A DNA stretch of 64,000 bases from Bacteroidales bacterium. Lineage in GTDB: Bacteria > Bacteroidota > Bacteroidia > Bacteroidales > P3. Below are positions 63,490 through 64,000 of the stretch, in pieces. Below the pieces are notes generated by a model, which was given only the letters and a program-made list of their open reading frames with translations, did not search any database and was not told where the DNA came from. Each line of letters begins with the position of its first letter. The first letter of the stretch is position 1. The stretch covers positions 1 through 64,000 of the forward strand of contig JAFSLX010000010.1 of NCBI GenBank assembly GCA_017448185.1, in the 5' to 3' direction. The position numbers and the translations under genes were made by a program.

Positions 63490-64000
63490 ATGGCAACAAC
63501 AACCGACATTAAGAACGGACTTTGCATCAATTTCAACAACGATATCTATACCATCGTTGAGTTTCTCCATGTCAAACCCGGCAAAGGTGCCGCTTTTGTT
63601 CGTACCAAAATGCGCAACGTGAAGACCGGCCGCATGCTTGAGAACACCTTCCCCAGCGGTGCCAAGATCGACGTTGTGCGCGTCGAACGTCGCCCTTACA
63701 CCTACCTCTACAAGGAAGGCGACATGCACGTCTTTATGCACACCGAGACCTACGAGCAGATTTATATTCCCGAGGCCATCATCAACGCCCCGCAGTTCCT
63801 CAAGGACGGCCAGTATGTTGAAATCACCGTCGAGGCCGACACCGAGACCCCGCTCATCTGCGAACTGCCTCCCTTCATCGAGACCGTCGTCACCTACACC
63901 GAGCCCGGTTTTGCCGGCAACACCGCCACCAACGCCATGAAGGATGCTACCGTCGAACCCGGCGTTCAGATTCGCGTGCCTCTCTTCATCAAGGAAGGTG
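63490..64000 (+). CDS. efp: Elongation factor P (5' part, cut by the window edge)
   Basis: About 170 residues are visible of a usual 188. EF-P rescues ribosomes stalled at proline runs. The start gives [20 protein letters not shown] and the domain I loop [13 protein letters not shown], with Lys32 at the tip that is modified in many bacteria. Domains II and III follow ([54 protein letters not shown]). It may be co-transcribed with the dehydrogenase and the small membrane protein. Confidence 0.96.
   Translation, partial: MATTTDIKNGLCINFNNDIYTIVEFLHVKPGKGAAFVRTKMRNVKTGRMLENTFPSGAKIDVVRVERRPYTYLYKEGDMHVFMHTETYEQIYIPEAIINAPQFLKDGQYVEITVEADTETPLICELPPFIETVVTYTEPGFAGNTATNAMKDATVEPGVQIRVPLFIKEG

Overview
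This window looks like the chromosome of a member of the Bacteroidota, most likely order Bacteroidales. The grounds are: secreted proteins ending in type IX secretion (T9SS) sorting domains; a C-terminal coathanger-type domain; an S46 dipeptidyl-peptidase; a DUF2795-type small protein; an unbroken rpsL-to-rplQ ribosomal run; A-rich leaders in place of Shine-Dalgarno sites; and repeated promoters of the Bacteroidota type (TTTG, 19 bases, TAnnTTTG). Base composition is mixed. Housekeeping genes are fairly G+C-rich, whereas about 2.05-6.5 kb and 45.7-55.1 kb are visibly A+T-richer.

Layout. 0-7.1 kb (+): a small lipoprotein, then secreted T9SS cargo: an S74-like chaperone-domain protein, two paralogous hypothetical cargo proteins, an M6-like metalloprotease and the broken remains of a second protease and a second S74-like gene. 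The arrangement suggests a three-gene module that was duplicated in tandem and then partly deleted. 7.2-28 kb (-): eno, then (with a DUF6266 gene inserted on the + strand) 33 translation and secretion genes read rpsL to rplQ from one perfect promoter. 28.3-35 kb (-): TatD nuclease, DUF2520 protein, DUF2795 protein, then an overlapping set: S41 protease, TlpA-like thioredoxin, Mrp ATPase, NifU-like protein and cobalamin adenosyltransferase, preceded by a NUDIX hydrolase. 35.2-45.5 kb: a tiny lipoprotein coupled to a SprT-like protein, acetate kinase, a regulator/membrane-protein pair, a TPR/PD40/OmpA envelope protein, a sirtuin, two envelope proteins, a flippase and fabD.

45.66-55.05 kb (+) is the most unusual block. 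It is a six-gene, tightly coupled operon behind one perfect promoter. It encodes an exported Sel1-repeat/caspase-like protease, an exported hypothetical, a CHASE2-domain membrane protein without any cytoplasmic output domain, two more exported hypotheticals and an exported TPR-CHAT protease. Two caspase-clan proteases and a CHASE2 sensor, all predicted outside the cytoplasm, suggest an undescribed envelope sensing and proteolysis system.

55.2-64 kb: an S46 peptidase with a DPP11-like specificity residue, a C69 dipeptidase, mannose-6-phosphate isomerase with a His/Cys-rich tail coupled to a small lipoprotein, the kbl-tdh threonine-to-glycine pathway, a small membrane protein and the start of efp. 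An 11-base repeat arranged as long hairpins occurs in three separate intergenic gaps (about 35.1, 43.1 and 60.7 kb). No rRNA, tRNA, CRISPR array or intact insertion sequence was seen.
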